Shown: positions 23,053 to 33,501, numbered from the stretch's first letter. The stretch is 41,600 nucleotides of DNA from Streptomyces violaceoruber (GCA_000720805.1 JODI01000073.1:1-41600); one strand, 5' to 3'. Notes: generated by a model not told the origin, from the sequence alone. Numbers and translations: made by a program.

Positions 23053-24480
23053 GTGAGCGACCAGCCCCGTCGGCCCCGTAAACCCGGCAAGCCCTACCGT
23101 CGGCCCCAGAAGGACCCCGTCCGCATCCTCGCCTTCGAGGCGCTGCGGGCCGTGGACGAACGGGACGCGTACGCGAACCTCGTTCTGCCGCCGCTGCTGC
23201 GCAAGGCGCGGGAGAAGGAGGGATCCGACAAGTTCGGCGCACGGGACGCGGCCCTGGCGACCGAGCTGGTGTACGGCACGCTGCGGCGGCAGGGGACATA
23301 CGACGCCGTCATCGCCGCCTGTGTGGACCGGCCGCTGCGAGAGGTCGACCCGCCGGTGCTCGACGTGCTCAGCCTCGGTGTGCACCAGCTGCTCGGGACG
23401 CGGATCCCGACGCACGCCGCCGTCTCCGCCTCCGTCGAGCTGGCCCGGGTCGTGCTCGGCGACGGGCGGGCCAAGTTCGTCAACGCCGTGCTGCGGAAGG
23501 TCGCGCAGGACGATCTGGAGGGGTGGATCGAGAAGGTCGCCCCGCCCTACGACGACGATCCCGAGGAGCACCTCGCCGTCGTCCACTCGCACCCCCGCTG
23601 GGTCGTCTCCGCGCTGTGGGACTCCCTCGGGGGCGGGCGGGCCGGAATCGAGGAGCTGCTGGAGGCCGACAACGAGCGGCCCGAGGTGACCCTGGTGGCC
23701 CGGCCGGGGCGGTCCACGGCCGAGGAACTGCTCCGGGAGGAAGCCGCCGTACCGGGGCGCTGGTCGCCGTATGCCGTGCGGTTGAGCGAGGGCGGTGAGC
23801 CCGGTGCCGTGGAGGCCGTGCGGGAGGGCCGGGCCGGGGTCCAGGACGAGGGAAGCCAGCTCGTGGCGCTGGCGCTCGCCAACGCGCCGCTCGACGGACC
23901 GGACGGGAAGTGGCTCGACGGGTGTGCTGGACCGGGGGGCAAGGCCGCACTGCTGGGCGCCCTCGCCGCCGAGCGCGGAGCCTTCCTGCTCGCCTCCGAG
24001 AAGCTGCCGCACCGGGCCGGGCTGGTCGCCAAGGCCCTGGCCGGGAACCCGGGGCCGTACCAGGTCATCGCCGCCGACGGGACACGGCCGCCGTGGCGGA
24101 ACGGCTCCTTCGACCGGGTGCTGATGGACGTGCCCTGCACCGGGCTCGGCGCCCTGCGGCGGCGGCCCGAGGCGCGGTGGCGCAGGCGGCCCGAGGACCT
24201 GGACGGGTTCGCGCCGCTGCAGCGCGGACTGCTGCGCACGGCCCTCGACTCCGTGCGGGTCGGCGGGGTCGTCGGCTACGCCACCTGCTCCCCGCACCTG
24301 GCCGAGACCCGGGCCGTCGTCGACGACGTGCTCAAGCAGCGGCCCGAGGCCGAACTTCTCGACGCGCGGCCCTTGTTGCCCGGCGTACCGGATCTGGGCG
24401 ACGGTCCCGACGTACAGCTGTGGCCGCATCGGCACGGGACGGACGCCATGTATCTGGCCCTCATTCGGAGGACTGGCTGA
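23053..24480 (+). CDS. rsmB: 16S rRNA m5C967 methyltransferase RsmB (Sun/Fmu)
   Basis: The 475-residue protein joins an N-terminal NusB-like RNA-binding domain (about 20-170) to a SAM-dependent methyltransferase domain. SAM-binding LDGCAGPGGKAALLG and the two catalytic cysteines, C362 in DVPCTGLG and C412 in ATCSPH, are present. The first residues are basic and Pro-rich. The GTG at 23053 is 10 nt after CGGAG. The fmt-rsmB-rpe order is shared with mycobacteria. Confidence 0.95.
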   Translation: MSDQPRRPRKPGKPYRRPQKDPVRILAFEALRAVDERDAYANLVLPPLLRKAREKEGSDKFGARDAALATELVYGTLRRQGTYDAVIAACVDRPLREVDPPVLDVLSLGVHQLLGTRIPTHAAVSASVELARVVLGDGRAKFVNAVLRKVAQDDLEGWIEKVAPPYDDDPEEHLAVVHSHPRWVVSALWDSLGGGRAGIEELLEADNERPEVTLVARPGRSTAEELLREEAAVPGRWSPYAVRLSEGGEPGAVEAVREGRAGVQDEGSQLVALALANAPLDGPDGKWLDGCAGPGGKAALLGALAAERGAFLLASEKLPHRAGLVAKALAGNPGPYQVIAADGTRPPWRNGSFDRVLMDVPCTGLGALRRRPEARWRRRPEDLDGFAPLQRGLLRTALDSVRVGGVVGYATCSPHLAETRAVVDDVLKQRPEAELLDARPLLPGVPDLGDGPDVQLWPHRHGTDAMYLALIRRTG

Positions 24481-24804
24481 CCCGCTTCGCCCAGGGCGTC
24501 GTTGCTCCCCGCCGTCCTGCCGGGCCGGCCGGTGCGGACACCCCACCTTCGGCCCACGTCCAGGAAAAGCGACGTGACCAGCACCGACAGCACGATGAGG
24601 GTGTCCAGGAGGGCGCCGGGGGCGGCCGCGAAGCCGATCTCCGCGACGGCGATCGGGAGGGGCGCCGAAGGTGGCGGAGGTGTCGGCCAGGACCGGGCCG
24701 GCGGAGGTGGTGACCGCGCCCGTCGCCGCCGGGCCCGTCAACGTGCCGGCGCGGGCACGAACGGCGAGCGCGGGAATCTGCTCCTGCCTGAAGCCCTCGG
24801 AGAT
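24481..24804 (-). pseudogene. Frameshifted C-terminal remnant of an MMPL-family (RND-type) transporter
   Basis: Two minus-strand frames together give the conserved C-terminal end of an MmpL protein. The upstream piece (down to about 24667) reads TGAVTTSAGPVLADTSATFG, like the TGAVITSAGxVLA helix of the family. The next frame, from about 24655, reads AEIGFAAAPGALLDTLIVLS and then VLVTSLFLDVGRRWG, like the final helix and tail. A single frameshift lies at about 24650-24666, and an in-frame stop at 24805-24807 cuts the 5' side. About 90% of the gene is missing and the 3' end abuts rsmB. The rest of the 516-bp stretch to rpe holds nothing else recognisable. Confidence 0.6.
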
Positions 24805-24996
24805 CTACGGGACTTGTGTGATCCCCCGTCGGCCGTGCCGGTTCTCCCGGGGCTCGGTCATGGCCACCCCCCGCAGTCCTGTGCCGACCCGAACAGCCGC
24901 CCCGCATGATAGGCACGGACCCCGCACAACATCCGATGAACTGTTTAGGTCTGGACCGGCGCGAACATTCGTGCCCGGGCATGGGAGGCTTGGGTC

Positions 24997-25683
24997 ATGG
25001 CCGTGCAGATCAATCCCAGCATTCTGTCCGCCGACTTCGCCCGCCTCGCGGACGAGGCGAGGGCGGTGGAAGGAGCCGACTGGCTCCACGTAGACGTCAT
25101 GGACAACCATTTCGTCCCGAACCTCACGCTCGGTGTACCGGTCGTGGAGTCGCTGGCCCGTGCGACGGACACTCCGCTGGACTGCCATCTGATGATCGAG
25201 GCCCCCGATCGCTGGGCGCCCCAGTACGTGGAGGCGGGGGCCTCGTCCGTCACCTTCCACGTCGAGGCGGCCGCCGCCCCGGTCCGGCTCGCTCGCGAGA
25301 TCCGCGCCAAGGGCGCCCGCTCCTCGATGGCACTGAAGCCGGCGACGCCGATCGAGCCGTACGAGGATCTGCTCCCCGAACTCGACATGCTGCTGATCAT
25401 GACGGTGGAGCCGGGATTCGGCGGACAGGCGTTTCTCGACATCATGCTCCCGAAGATCCGCCGCACCCGCGAACTGATCAGCAAGCACGGTCTGGAGCTG
25501 TGGCTCCAGGTGGACGGCGGAGTTTCGGCCTCGACGATCGAGCGGTGCGCGGACGCCGGCGCGGACGTGTTCGTTGCGGGATCGGCGGTCTACGGGGCGT
25601 CCGACCCGGCAGAGGCGGTACGTGCATTGCGCACCCAAGCCGAGGGGGCGAGCGCCAAGGCGAGCTGGGCGTGCGACCACTGA
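24997..25683 (+). CDS. rpe: Ribulose-phosphate 3-epimerase
   Basis: The 228-residue TIM barrel interconverts ribulose-5-P and xylulose-5-[11 protein letters not shown] (5-14), [12 protein letters not shown] (31-42, metal ligands H31 and D33), H64 in [16 protein letters not shown] and VDGGV are all conserved. The ATG follows GGGAGG by 9 nt. The regulator of the SorC family follows about 100 bp downstream. Confidence 0.97.
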   Translation: MAVQINPSILSADFARLADEARAVEGADWLHVDVMDNHFVPNLTLGVPVVESLARATDTPLDCHLMIEAPDRWAPQYVEAGASSVTFHVEAAAAPVRLAREIRAKGARSSMALKPATPIEPYEDLLPELDMLLIMTVEPGFGGQAFLDIMLPKIRRTRELISKHGLELWLQVDGGVSASTIERCADAGADVFVAGSAVYGASDPAEAVRALRTQAEGASAKASWACDH

Positions 25684-25785
25684 ACCAAGGGAAGTTGAAC
25701 GGCTCCCATCAGGGCTGATCAAGAGCGCCGGATCTGCAAGGATGAACGGCGAATCCAGAATGTGAACAGCAGTGAGGAGATCGCC

Positions 25786-26805
25786 GTGTCGGGTATGTCG
25801 GCGGGCCGGTCAGCCATGCGGATGGGACCCGCTGAGCTGGTGCAGGCGGCGGCCATGGCCCGCCGCTTCTACCTCGAGGGCAAGTCCAAGATCCAGATCG
25901 CTGAGGAGTTCGGCGTCAGCCGCTTCAAGGTGGCCCGGGTCCTGGAGACCGCTCTCGAACGGGATCTCGTGCGGATCGAGATCCGGGTGCCGGCCGAACT
26001 GGACGCGGAGCGCTCCGACGCGCTGCGCGCCCGCTACGGCCTCAGGCACGCCGTCGTGGTCGAGTCCCCGGCCGACGCCGAGGAGACGCCCGACCCGGAG
26101 AACCTGGGAGAAGTGGCCGCCGACCTGCTCGGCGAACTCCTGAACGAAGGTGATGTGCTCGGCCTGGCCTGGGGCAGGTCCACCATCCACATGGCCGCGG
26201 CGCTGGACCGGCTGCCGCCCTGCACCGTGGTGCAGCTGACGGGCGTGTACGACGCCGGGACCGCCGAACGCGGCTCCGTCGAGGCCGTGCGCCGTGCCGC
26301 CCAGGTGTCCGGCGGCGACGCCCACCCCATCTACGCGCCGATGCTGCTGCCGGACGCGGCCACCGCGCAGGCGCTGCGCCACCAGACCGGGATCGCCCGC
26401 GCCTTCGAGTACTTCGACAAGGTCACGGTCGCCTGTGTCTCCATCGGCTCGTGGGAGCCGGGCATCTCCACGGTGCACGACATGCTCAGCGACGAGGAGC
26501 GTTCGCACTACGCCTCGCTCGGCGTCGCCGCCGAGATGTCCGCGCACCTCTTCGACGCCGAGGGCCGCCGGGTGGGGCGGGACCTGGGCGAGCGGTGCAT
26601 CACCGTCAAGGCCGACCAGCTCCGCCGTATCCCCGAGGTCGTCGCGATCGCGGGCGGGCAGCGCAAGGCGGCGGCGATCGACGCGGTGCTGCGGTCGGGG
26701 CTCGTCACCAGCCTGGTGACGGACACGTCGGCGGCGGACTACCTGATGACGGCGGGGTCGACGCCGAAGCCGGCGCTCAACCGGGCCGATCCGGACGGGA
26801 TCTGA
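25786..26805 (+). CDS. SorC/DeoR-family sugar-responsive transcriptional regulator
   Basis: The 339-residue protein has an N-terminal HTH (YLEGKSKIQIAEEFGVSRFK, about 30-49) and a long SorC-type sugar-phosphate-binding domain, with LAWGRS and SIGSWEPG segments. In the family a phosphorylated sugar releases the regulator from DNA. Its place directly after rpe suggests a pentose phosphate effector, but this is inference. GTG 25786 is chosen because GAGGAGA lies 5 nt upstream; an in-frame GTG at 25762 would add 8 residues. Confidence 0.9.
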   Translation: MSGMSAGRSAMRMGPAELVQAAAMARRFYLEGKSKIQIAEEFGVSRFKVARVLETALERDLVRIEIRVPAELDAERSDALRARYGLRHAVVVESPADAEETPDPENLGEVAADLLGELLNEGDVLGLAWGRSTIHMAAALDRLPPCTVVQLTGVYDAGTAERGSVEAVRRAAQVSGGDAHPIYAPMLLPDAATAQALRHQTGIARAFEYFDKVTVACVSIGSWEPGISTVHDMLSDEERSHYASLGVAAEMSAHLFDAEGRRVGRDLGERCITVKADQLRRIPEVVAIAGGQRKAAAIDAVLRSGLVTSLVTDTSAADYLMTAGSTPKPALNRADPDGI

Positions 26806-26817
26806 CGGGCCGTCGGG

Positions 26818-26841
26818 CGGGGGCGGCCACGGCCGCCCCCG
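26818..26841 (+). terminator. Terminator after the SorC regulator
   Basis: An 11-bp perfect GC stem (26818-26828 with 26831-26841) lies 12 nt after the stop codon. Confidence 0.75.
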
Positions 26842-26858
26842 TCACGGTTCGGGGTCGG

Positions 26859-26985
26859 TCGGTAAGTGCCCGCGGTTGGTCGGCAACGGAAGCGCGGCCG
26901 GCCAAGGGCCCGCGACCGGCCGGGAACGGAAGCGCGGTCTGTCGGCAACGGGCCCGCGACTGTTCGGCAACCGGTCCGCGGACGG
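26859..26985. repeat. Degenerate 22-bp tandem repeat upstream of guaB1
   Basis: About six diverged units of the pattern TCGGCAACGGNNNCGCGNNNGG follow one another. The clearest are 26880-26901, 26920-26941, 26942-26963 and 26964-26985, each 22 bp. The array occupies most of the 360-bp gene-free stretch between the SorC regulator and guaB1. The remainder (26986-27165) probably holds the guaB1 promoter but no strong hexamers were found. Confidence 0.6.
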
Positions 26986-27123
26986 GGCGCGTCGGCTCCG
27001 GTGTCGGCCCCAGGGCCTTGGAGGTTCCTCCTACAGCCCCTCTGACCAGCCTGGATGTTTCGCCCGGGCATCGAATTCCGGTCGGCATGGGAGAATGAAG
27101 TACGTGCTCTTCCCCCTGGCTGA

Positions 27124-28608
<1,485 letters not shown>

Positions 28609-28696
28609 GGCGACCCCTTGACCGAGCAGGGCCGGGTGCTCGCGCAGGACGCCGACCAGGGCTGACGCGGGTCGTGCGCCACGGTCGGCGGTCTGC

Positions 28697-28755
28697 GCGC
28701 AATGAACGCCCGCCCACCCCCGATGAACGCAACGATCCTGCGGAGACGCGCAAGG
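28697..28755 (+). promoter_or_regulatory. Phased GCGCAA boxes upstream of the amino acid permease
   Basis: Three boxes GCGCAATG (28697), ACGCAACG (28727) and GCGCAAGG (28748) start 30 and 21 bp apart, close to whole helical turns. Similar boxes with the same geometry precede davA. Lrp/AsnC proteins bind such phased arrays as multimers, and the lrp gene of this transcription unit is the natural candidate. Confidence 0.55.
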
Positions 28756-28763
28756 GTGCTGCA

Positions 28764-28793
28764 TTACCCGGGCGACGCTCCGGCTCATAGGGT
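28764..28793 (+). promoter_or_regulatory. Candidate promoter of the permease-lrp unit
   Basis: TTACCC (28764-28769) and TAGGGT (28788-28793) are 18 bp apart, with the last GCGCAA box starting 16 bp before the -35. The transcript would begin near 28800 and contain a 7-bp hairpin (28817-28823 with 28832-28838) in its 5' leader. The davA promoter has identical spacing. Confidence 0.5.
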
Positions 28794-28900
28794 CATCCCC
28801 TGTACGTGGCGTGGCGGGGACCCCGCTCGGCGGGTCCCTGCTCTCGCAGGTGCGCCGCCGGTCCCCGTCGCCCCCCAGACAGCGACAAAGGAGTCAGCGC

Positions 28901-30394
28901 GTGCTCGACCATGGCGCACCCTCGCGACAGGGCAGTGCAACGGACCCCTCGTCCCCGGGGCTCGGTGCGCGTCTCATGCGTCGTAAACCGGTGGAACAGC
29001 TGGTCGCGGAGGGTGGCCAGGGCGAGGGAGGCAGCCTGCGCCGCTCCCTGGGGCTGTGGCAGCTGACCATGATCAGCATCGGGGCCACCCTCGGCACCGG
29101 CATCTTCGTCGTCCTCGGCGAGGCCGTCCCCAAGGCGGGCCCGGCCGTCACCCTCTCCTTCGTGATCGCCGGCCTCACCGCACTCTTCTCGGCGCTCTCC
29201 TACGCCGAGCTCGCGGGCACCATCCCGGTCGCCGGCTCCTCGTACTCCTACGCGTACGCGACGATGGGGGAACTGATCGCCTGGGTCTGCGGCTGGTGTC
29301 TGGTCCTGGAGTACGGCGTCTCGGTCGCCGCCGTCGCCGTCGGCTGGGGCGAGTACCTGAACGAGCTGCTCGACGGCACCATCGGCGTCACCATCCCGGA
29401 CGCGCTGTCCGCCCCGCCCGGCGACGGCGGCCTCCTCAACCTGCCGGCGCTGATCGTGGTCCTGCTGGCGATGGCCTTCCTGCTCGGCGGCGCCCGGGAG
29501 TCCGCCCGCGCCAACACCGTCATGGTCGCCGTGAAGATCGCCGCGCTGGTGCTGTTCTGCGCGATCGGCGTCCAGGGCTTCCGCTCCGGCAACTACGACC
29601 ACTTCATGCCGCTGGGCATGGCCGGCGTCAGCGCCGCGGGCGCCACCCTCTTCTTCTCGTACATCGGCTTCGACGCCGCCTCCACCGCCGGTGAGGAGGC
29701 GAAGGACGCCCAGCGCGACCTGCCGCGCGCGATCATGCTCTCCCTGGTCATCGTCACGGCCCTGTACGTCCTGGTCGCCGCCGTCGCCGTCGGCGCCAAG
29801 CCCTGGCGGGAGTTCACCGACTCCGAGGCCGCCCTCGCCCAGATCATGCGCGAGGTCACCGGGCAGGGCTTCTGGGGCACCCTGCTGGCGTTCTGCGCGG
29901 TCGTCGCCATCGCGAGCGTCGTCCTGACCGTCCTCTACGGCCAGACCCGCATCCTCTTCGCGATGTCCCGGGACGGCCTGGTGCCCAAGGTGTTCTCCCG
30001 GGTCCACCCGAAGAGCGGTGCGCCCCGCGCCAACACGCTGATCGTGTCACTGTTCTGCGGGGTGCTGGCCGCCGCTGTTCCGCTGGGCCGGCTCGCCGAC
30101 GCCACCAGCATCGGCACCCTGTTCGCCTTCGCGCTGGTCAACGTCGCGGTGGTCGTGCTGCGCCGCACGCGTCCCGACATGCCCCGCACCTTCCGGGTGC
30201 CGCTGTCACCCGTCCTGCCCGTCGTGGGGTTCGCCCTCTGCGTCTGGATGATGGGCAGCCTGTCCGCCGTCACCTGGGTGGTCTTCGGGGTCTGGATGGC
30301 CGTCGGGCTCGTGTTCTACTTCGGGTACGGCCATCGCCGCTCCCGACTCGCACCACCGGCACCACCCGCACCCCGCGCACCATCCGAGAAGTGA
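28901..30394 (+). CDS. APC-superfamily amino acid permease (cationic amino acid type)
   Basis: The 497-residue protein has about 12 transmembrane helices and the family signature IGATLGTGIFVVLGE near the first helix, with FFSYIGFDAASTAGEEAKD further in. The best resemblance is to the CAT/YfnA group of amino acid:proton symporters. The substrate is not proved. The shared promoter boxes with davAB suggest lysine or another basic amino acid. GTG 28901 follows AAAGGAG by 7 nt. It lies 10 nt upstream of the lrp gene. Confidence 0.92.
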   Translation: MLDHGAPSRQGSATDPSSPGLGARLMRRKPVEQLVAEGGQGEGGSLRRSLGLWQLTMISIGATLGTGIFVVLGEAVPKAGPAVTLSFVIAGLTALFSALSYAELAGTIPVAGSSYSYAYATMGELIAWVCGWCLVLEYGVSVAAVAVGWGEYLNELLDGTIGVTIPDALSAPPGDGGLLNLPALIVVLLAMAFLLGGARESARANTVMVAVKIAALVLFCAIGVQGFRSGNYDHFMPLGMAGVSAAGATLFFSYIGFDAASTAGEEAKDAQRDLPRAIMLSLVIVTALYVLVAAVAVGAKPWREFTDSEAALAQIMREVTGQGFWGTLLAFCAVVAIASVVLTVLYGQTRILFAMSRDGLVPKVFSRVHPKSGAPRANTLIVSLFCGVLAAAVPLGRLADATSIGTLFAFALVNVAVVVLRRTRPDMPRTFRVPLSPVLPVVGFALCVWMMGSLSAVTWVVFGVWMAVGLVFYFGYGHRRSRLAPPAPPAPRAPSEK

Positions 30395-30404
30395 TCCACC
30401 CACT

Positions 30405-30857
30405 GTGCTGAACGAACTCGACGAACGCATCGTGCACGCCCTCGCCGAGGACGCCCGCCGCTCCTACGCGGACATCGGGCACCTCGTCGGCCTGTCCGCG
30501 CCTGCCGTGAAACGGCGCGTGGACCGGCTGCGCGCCACCGGGGCCATCACCGGCTTCACCGTACGGGTGGACCCGGCGGCCCTCGGCTGGGAGACCGAGG
30601 GGTTCGTCGAGATCTACTGCCGTCGCAAGACCTCGCCGGAGACCATCCAGCGCGGTCTGGAGCGCTACCAGGAGGTGGTGGCCGCGTCGACCGTCACCGG
30701 CGACGCGGACGCGATCGTCCAGGTCTTCGCCTCCGACATGCGGCACTTCGAACGCGTCCTGGAACGGATCGCGGGGGAGCCGTTCGTGGAGCGCACGAAG
30801 TCGGTGCTGGTGCTGTCGCCGCTCCTGCGCCGGTTCTCGTCCGGGTCGCCGACCTGA
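30405..30857 (+). CDS. Lrp/AsnC-family transcriptional regulator
   Basis: The 150-residue protein has an N-terminal HTH (about 20-43, YADIGHLVGLSAPAVKRRVD) and a C-terminal RAM ligand-binding domain (about 65-140, with TVTGDADAIVQV). Such proteins form octamers that bind phased sites and respond to amino acids. It is co-transcribed with the amino acid permease (10-nt gap), and its likely sites lie before the permease and davA. It is convergent with the next gene, 12 nt between stops. Confidence 0.93.
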   Translation: MLNELDERIVHALAEDARRSYADIGHLVGLSAPAVKRRVDRLRATGAITGFTVRVDPAALGWETEGFVEIYCRRKTSPETIQRGLERYQEVVAASTVTGDADAIVQVFASDMRHFERVLERIAGEPFVERTKSVLVLSPLLRRFSSGSPT

Positions 30858-30869
30858 CCGCCCGCGCCC

Positions 30870-31310
30870 CTACTCCGCTCGGCGACGGATCGCCGACAAC
30901 AGGCGCCCGGTGAGCACGGCGTGCCCGCCCGAGGCGACGACCAGCAGCCGGTAGAGACCCCCGCCCGGGCCGGGGAACCTGGCGCGGGTCTCGGCCCGCA
31001 GCCGAGTCCGACCCGGGCCCGCCTCGTCGAGTCGGAAGACCAGGGCGTACGTCGAGAAGTAGTGGCGGCCGATCAGGACCAGCTCCCGGCCCGGGTCCGC
31101 GGAGGCCACCCGGAAGCCGGGCACAGTCGAGCCGGCGGCCGGCGGCCGGGGCCCGGACGCCGTACGGTCCGCGCAGCCCACCAGGCGCGCGTAACCGGGC
31201 CCGGGCCCGGAGTGGTCCAGGACGTCGCCGATGCCGCGCCAGACGGCGTCGGCGTCGGCCGCGATGACGGTGGCGTGTTCGTCGACGTACGGCAGGGCGG
31301 CGATCTCCAC
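30870..31310 (-). CDS. SRPBCC/DUF2867-like small protein
   Basis: The 146-residue product resembles the helix-grip (START-like) fold: an amphipathic N-terminus (YVDEHATVIAADADAVWRG), several strands and the segment RHYFSTYALVFRLDE. The ligand is unknown. GTG 31308-31310 is chosen because AAGGAGG lies 5 nt upstream. It follows the GntR gene by 11 nt on the same strand, so the two are probably one operon. Confidence 0.82.
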   Translation of the reverse strand: MEIAALPYVDEHATVIAADADAVWRGIGDVLDHSGPGPGYARLVGCADRTASGPRPPAAGSTVPGFRVASADPGRELVLIGRHYFSTYALVFRLDEAGPGRTRLRAETRARFPGPGGGLYRLLVVASGGHAVLTGRLLSAIRRRAE

Positions 31311-31321
31311 GAGGGCCTCCT

Positions 31322-32062
31322 TCAGTCGGCCGTCTTCCGGGCAAGCGCGTTGTTGCCTATCGAGTTGTGCACGCTGAAACTCACCGCGTCCGAACGGTAG
31401 CGGTCGTCCGACCACTCCACCGGACGCCCTTCGCGGGTCGTGGTCACCCGCCGGACCCGCAGCAGCGGGCTGGTCCGGCGGACGCCGAGCAGTTCGGAGT
31501 CCCGGGCGCCCGCCGCCACCGCGTCGATCACGTGCTCACCGTAGGCGAAGACGAGGCCGGTGTCGTCGAGGAGGCGCTGCGTCACGGAGGGACAGTCCGG
31601 TTCGATCGTCTCGACGGCGGGGGAGATCCAGTCGGCGTAGACGGTCCGCTCCAGGAGCACCGGCTCGCCGTCCAGTCCGCGCACCCGCAGGACGTGCAGT
31701 ACCGGTGTCCCCTCGCGCAGGTGGAGGCGTACGGCGTCCTCGGTGGTCGCCGGGCGGTACTCCTGCGCCACCACGCGCCCCGTCGCCTCGCGGCCCATCG
31801 CGCGCGCCCACTGGGCGAAGCTGCGCAGTTCGGCGAAGCTCTGGCTGCGGCGGCTGGCCAGCACCACCCGGCGGGCGCCCTGGCGGGAGCCGATCAGCCC
31901 CTCGGCGGTCAGGGCCGCGATCGCCTGGCGGATCGTGCCGCGGGAGACGCCGTAGTGGGCCGCGAGGTCCGTCTCGCCGGGCAGCAGAGCGCCGACCGCG
32001 TACTCCTCGCGGTCGATCGCCCGGCGCAGTCCGTCGGCGATCTCCTCGTGTCGCGCCCCCAT
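31322..32062 (-). CDS. GntR-family (HutC/UTRA subfamily) transcriptional regulator
   Basis: The 246-residue protein has a GntR winged HTH (about 5-70, with PGETDLAAHYGVSRGTIRQA) and a UTRA effector domain (about 90-240). HutC-type members bind TTGT-(N4-6)-ACAA palindromes and answer small metabolites. The ATG at 32062 follows AGGGGAA. It is divergent from the ABC importer, with a perfect palindrome in the intergenic region, so it probably regulates both. Confidence 0.93.
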   Translation of the reverse strand: MGARHEEIADGLRRAIDREEYAVGALLPGETDLAAHYGVSRGTIRQAIAALTAEGLIGSRQGARRVVLASRRSQSFAELRSFAQWARAMGREATGRVVAQEYRPATTEDAVRLHLREGTPVLHVLRVRGLDGEPVLLERTVYADWISPAVETIEPDCPSVTQRLLDDTGLVFAYGEHVIDAVAAGARDSELLGVRRTSPLLRVRRVTTTREGRPVEWSDDRYRSDAVSFSVHNSIGNNALARKTAD

Positions 32063-32215
32063 GCTTCCCCTTCGAGTCGGCAGCTGTGCACACCGTGACC
32101 AGCCTAGTCGAGAGCGGTCGGGTGTCTGTGCTCCTCGGAACTGTGCAGGAACGTAGGGGCCAGCGTTTCGCCAGAGTTTACGAGCAGGACACCGGAGACG
32201 GTCCTACTGAGGCCA

Positions 32216-32231
32216 ACTTGTTCAGACAAGT
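32216..32231. promoter_or_regulatory. Palindromic operator ACTTGT-TCAG-ACAAGT
   Basis: A perfect 6-bp dyad with a 4-bp centre lies between the divergent GntR gene and the ABC importer. It matches the half-site pattern (TTGT...ACAA) of the HutC/GntR subfamily. It sits 113 bp before the lipoprotein gene. It is the only such palindrome noticed in this region. Confidence 0.65.
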
Positions 32232-32267
32232 CATCGCCGTTCCGCCGTGTCGTCGCCTCCGCGCCTT

Positions 32268-32309
32268 CGTTCCGTCCGTTCCTTCGTTCCCTCCGTTCCC
32301 TCCGTTCCG
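32268..32309 (+). repeat. Short TCCGTTCC-type tandem repeat
   Basis: About five imperfect copies of a 9-bp unit (CCGTTCC(C/T)T) lie in the 5' leader of the lipoprotein gene. They could form by slippage and have no evident function. Confidence 0.5.
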
Positions 32310-32343
32310 CTTCCTGCACCCTCGCGCGTCCCCTGGAGAAGCC

Positions 32344-33501
32344 GTGACCGTGTCCCTGCCGACAACAGCCGTCCGCGGCGGCGCCCTCGCCGTCGTCGCC
32401 GCGCTCGCCCTGAGCGCCTGCGGCGCCGCCCCCGACAACGCCTCGGCCACCGCCGACGGCAAGAGCGCCGCCACCGCCACCTCCCTCGCCGACTTCGGGG
32501 GGCTGGCCGCGCTGGTCAAGGCGGCGAAGAAGGAGGGCACGCTGAACGCCATCGCGCTGCCCCGCGACTGGGCCAACTACGGTGCCCTCATCGACGGCTT
32601 CCAGAAGAAGTACGGCATCAAGGTCGCGGTCGAGAACCCGGACGGCACCAGCCAGGACGAGATCAACGCCGTGACCTCCCGCAAGGGGCAGGGCCGGGCG
32701 CCGGACGTGCTCGACCTCGGCAGCTCCTTCGCGCTGAGCGCGGCCCAGCAGGGACTCCTCGCGCCGTACAAGGTGGCGGCCTTCGCCGACATTCCGGCGC
32801 AGCAGAAGGACCCGCGAGGACGCTGGTACAACGACTACGGCGGGTACATCTCCATCGGGTGCGACGCGAAGCGGGTCACCACCTGCCCCACCACCTTCAA
32901 GGACCTCCTCGAGCCGCGGTACAAGGGCCAGGTCGCGCTCAACGGCAACCCCACCAAGTCCGGTTCGGCCTTCGGCGGGGTCTGGGCGGCGGCGCTGGCG
33001 AACGGCGGCTCCTTCGACGACATCCAGCCCGGTCTCGACTTCTTCGCGAAGTTGAAGAAGAGCGGAAACTACACGCCCGTCGAGTCGACCCCGGCCACCG
33101 TCGAGAAGGGCGAGACGCCGATCAGCATCGACTGGGACTACCTCAACGCCGGGTACGCCGACGAGTTCACGTCCAAGGGCGTGCAGTGGAAGGTGTCGGT
33201 GCCGAGCGACGGCCAGTTCTCGCAGTACTACTCCCAGGCGGTCAACAAGGACGCCCCGCACCCGGCGGCCGCCCGTTTGTGGCAGGAGTACCTCTACAGC
33301 GCCGACGGCCAGAACCTGTGGCTCAAGGGATACGCCCGCCCGGCCCTGATGACCGCCATGGAGAAGGCCGGCACCCTCGACAAGACGGCCGCCGCCAAAC
33401 TGCCCGAGGTCTCCGGAACCCCCTCCTTCCCGACCGAGGCCCAGCAGGACAAGGCCAAGACGGTCCTCGGGCAGGGCTGGGCGAAGGCCGTCTCCGGATG
33501 A
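32344..33501 (+). CDS. ABC importer substrate-binding lipoprotein
   Basis: The 385-residue protein has a lipoprotein signal ending in lipobox LSAC (C26), followed by a type II periplasmic-binding fold like family 1/6 solute-binding proteins (iron, thiamine, polyamine, organophosphate or aminoethylphosphonate importers). The substrate is not clear. The GTG at 32344 follows GGAGAAG; upstream in-frame sequence is not signal-like. The stop overlaps the first permease by 4 nt (ATGA). Confidence 0.92.
   Translation: MTVSLPTTAVRGGALAVVAALALSACGAAPDNASATADGKSAATATSLADFGGLAALVKAAKKEGTLNAIALPRDWANYGALIDGFQKKYGIKVAVENPDGTSQDEINAVTSRKGQGRAPDVLDLGSSFALSAAQQGLLAPYKVAAFADIPAQQKDPRGRWYNDYGGYISIGCDAKRVTTCPTTFKDLLEPRYKGQVALNGNPTKSGSAFGGVWAAALANGGSFDDIQPGLDFFAKLKKSGNYTPVESTPATVEKGETPISIDWDYLNAGYADEFTSKGVQWKVSVPSDGQFSQYYSQAVNKDAPHPAAARLWQEYLYSADGQNLWLKGYARPALMTAMEKAGTLDKTAAAKLPEVSGTPSFPTEAQQDKAKTVLGQGWAKAVSG

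Noticed and set aside
24461..24982. Intact 173-codon minus-strand gene
   Set aside because: This frame gives Arg/Ser/Pro-rich noise; the meaningful MMPL-like residues are in the two other minus frames, interrupted by a frameshift.
26859..26985. CRISPR array
   Set aside because: Units are directly tandem and diverged, with no spacers.
31705..32343. In-frame extension of the lipoprotein gene
   Set aside because: It is antisense to the GntR gene, and the signal peptide with lipobox begins only at 32344.
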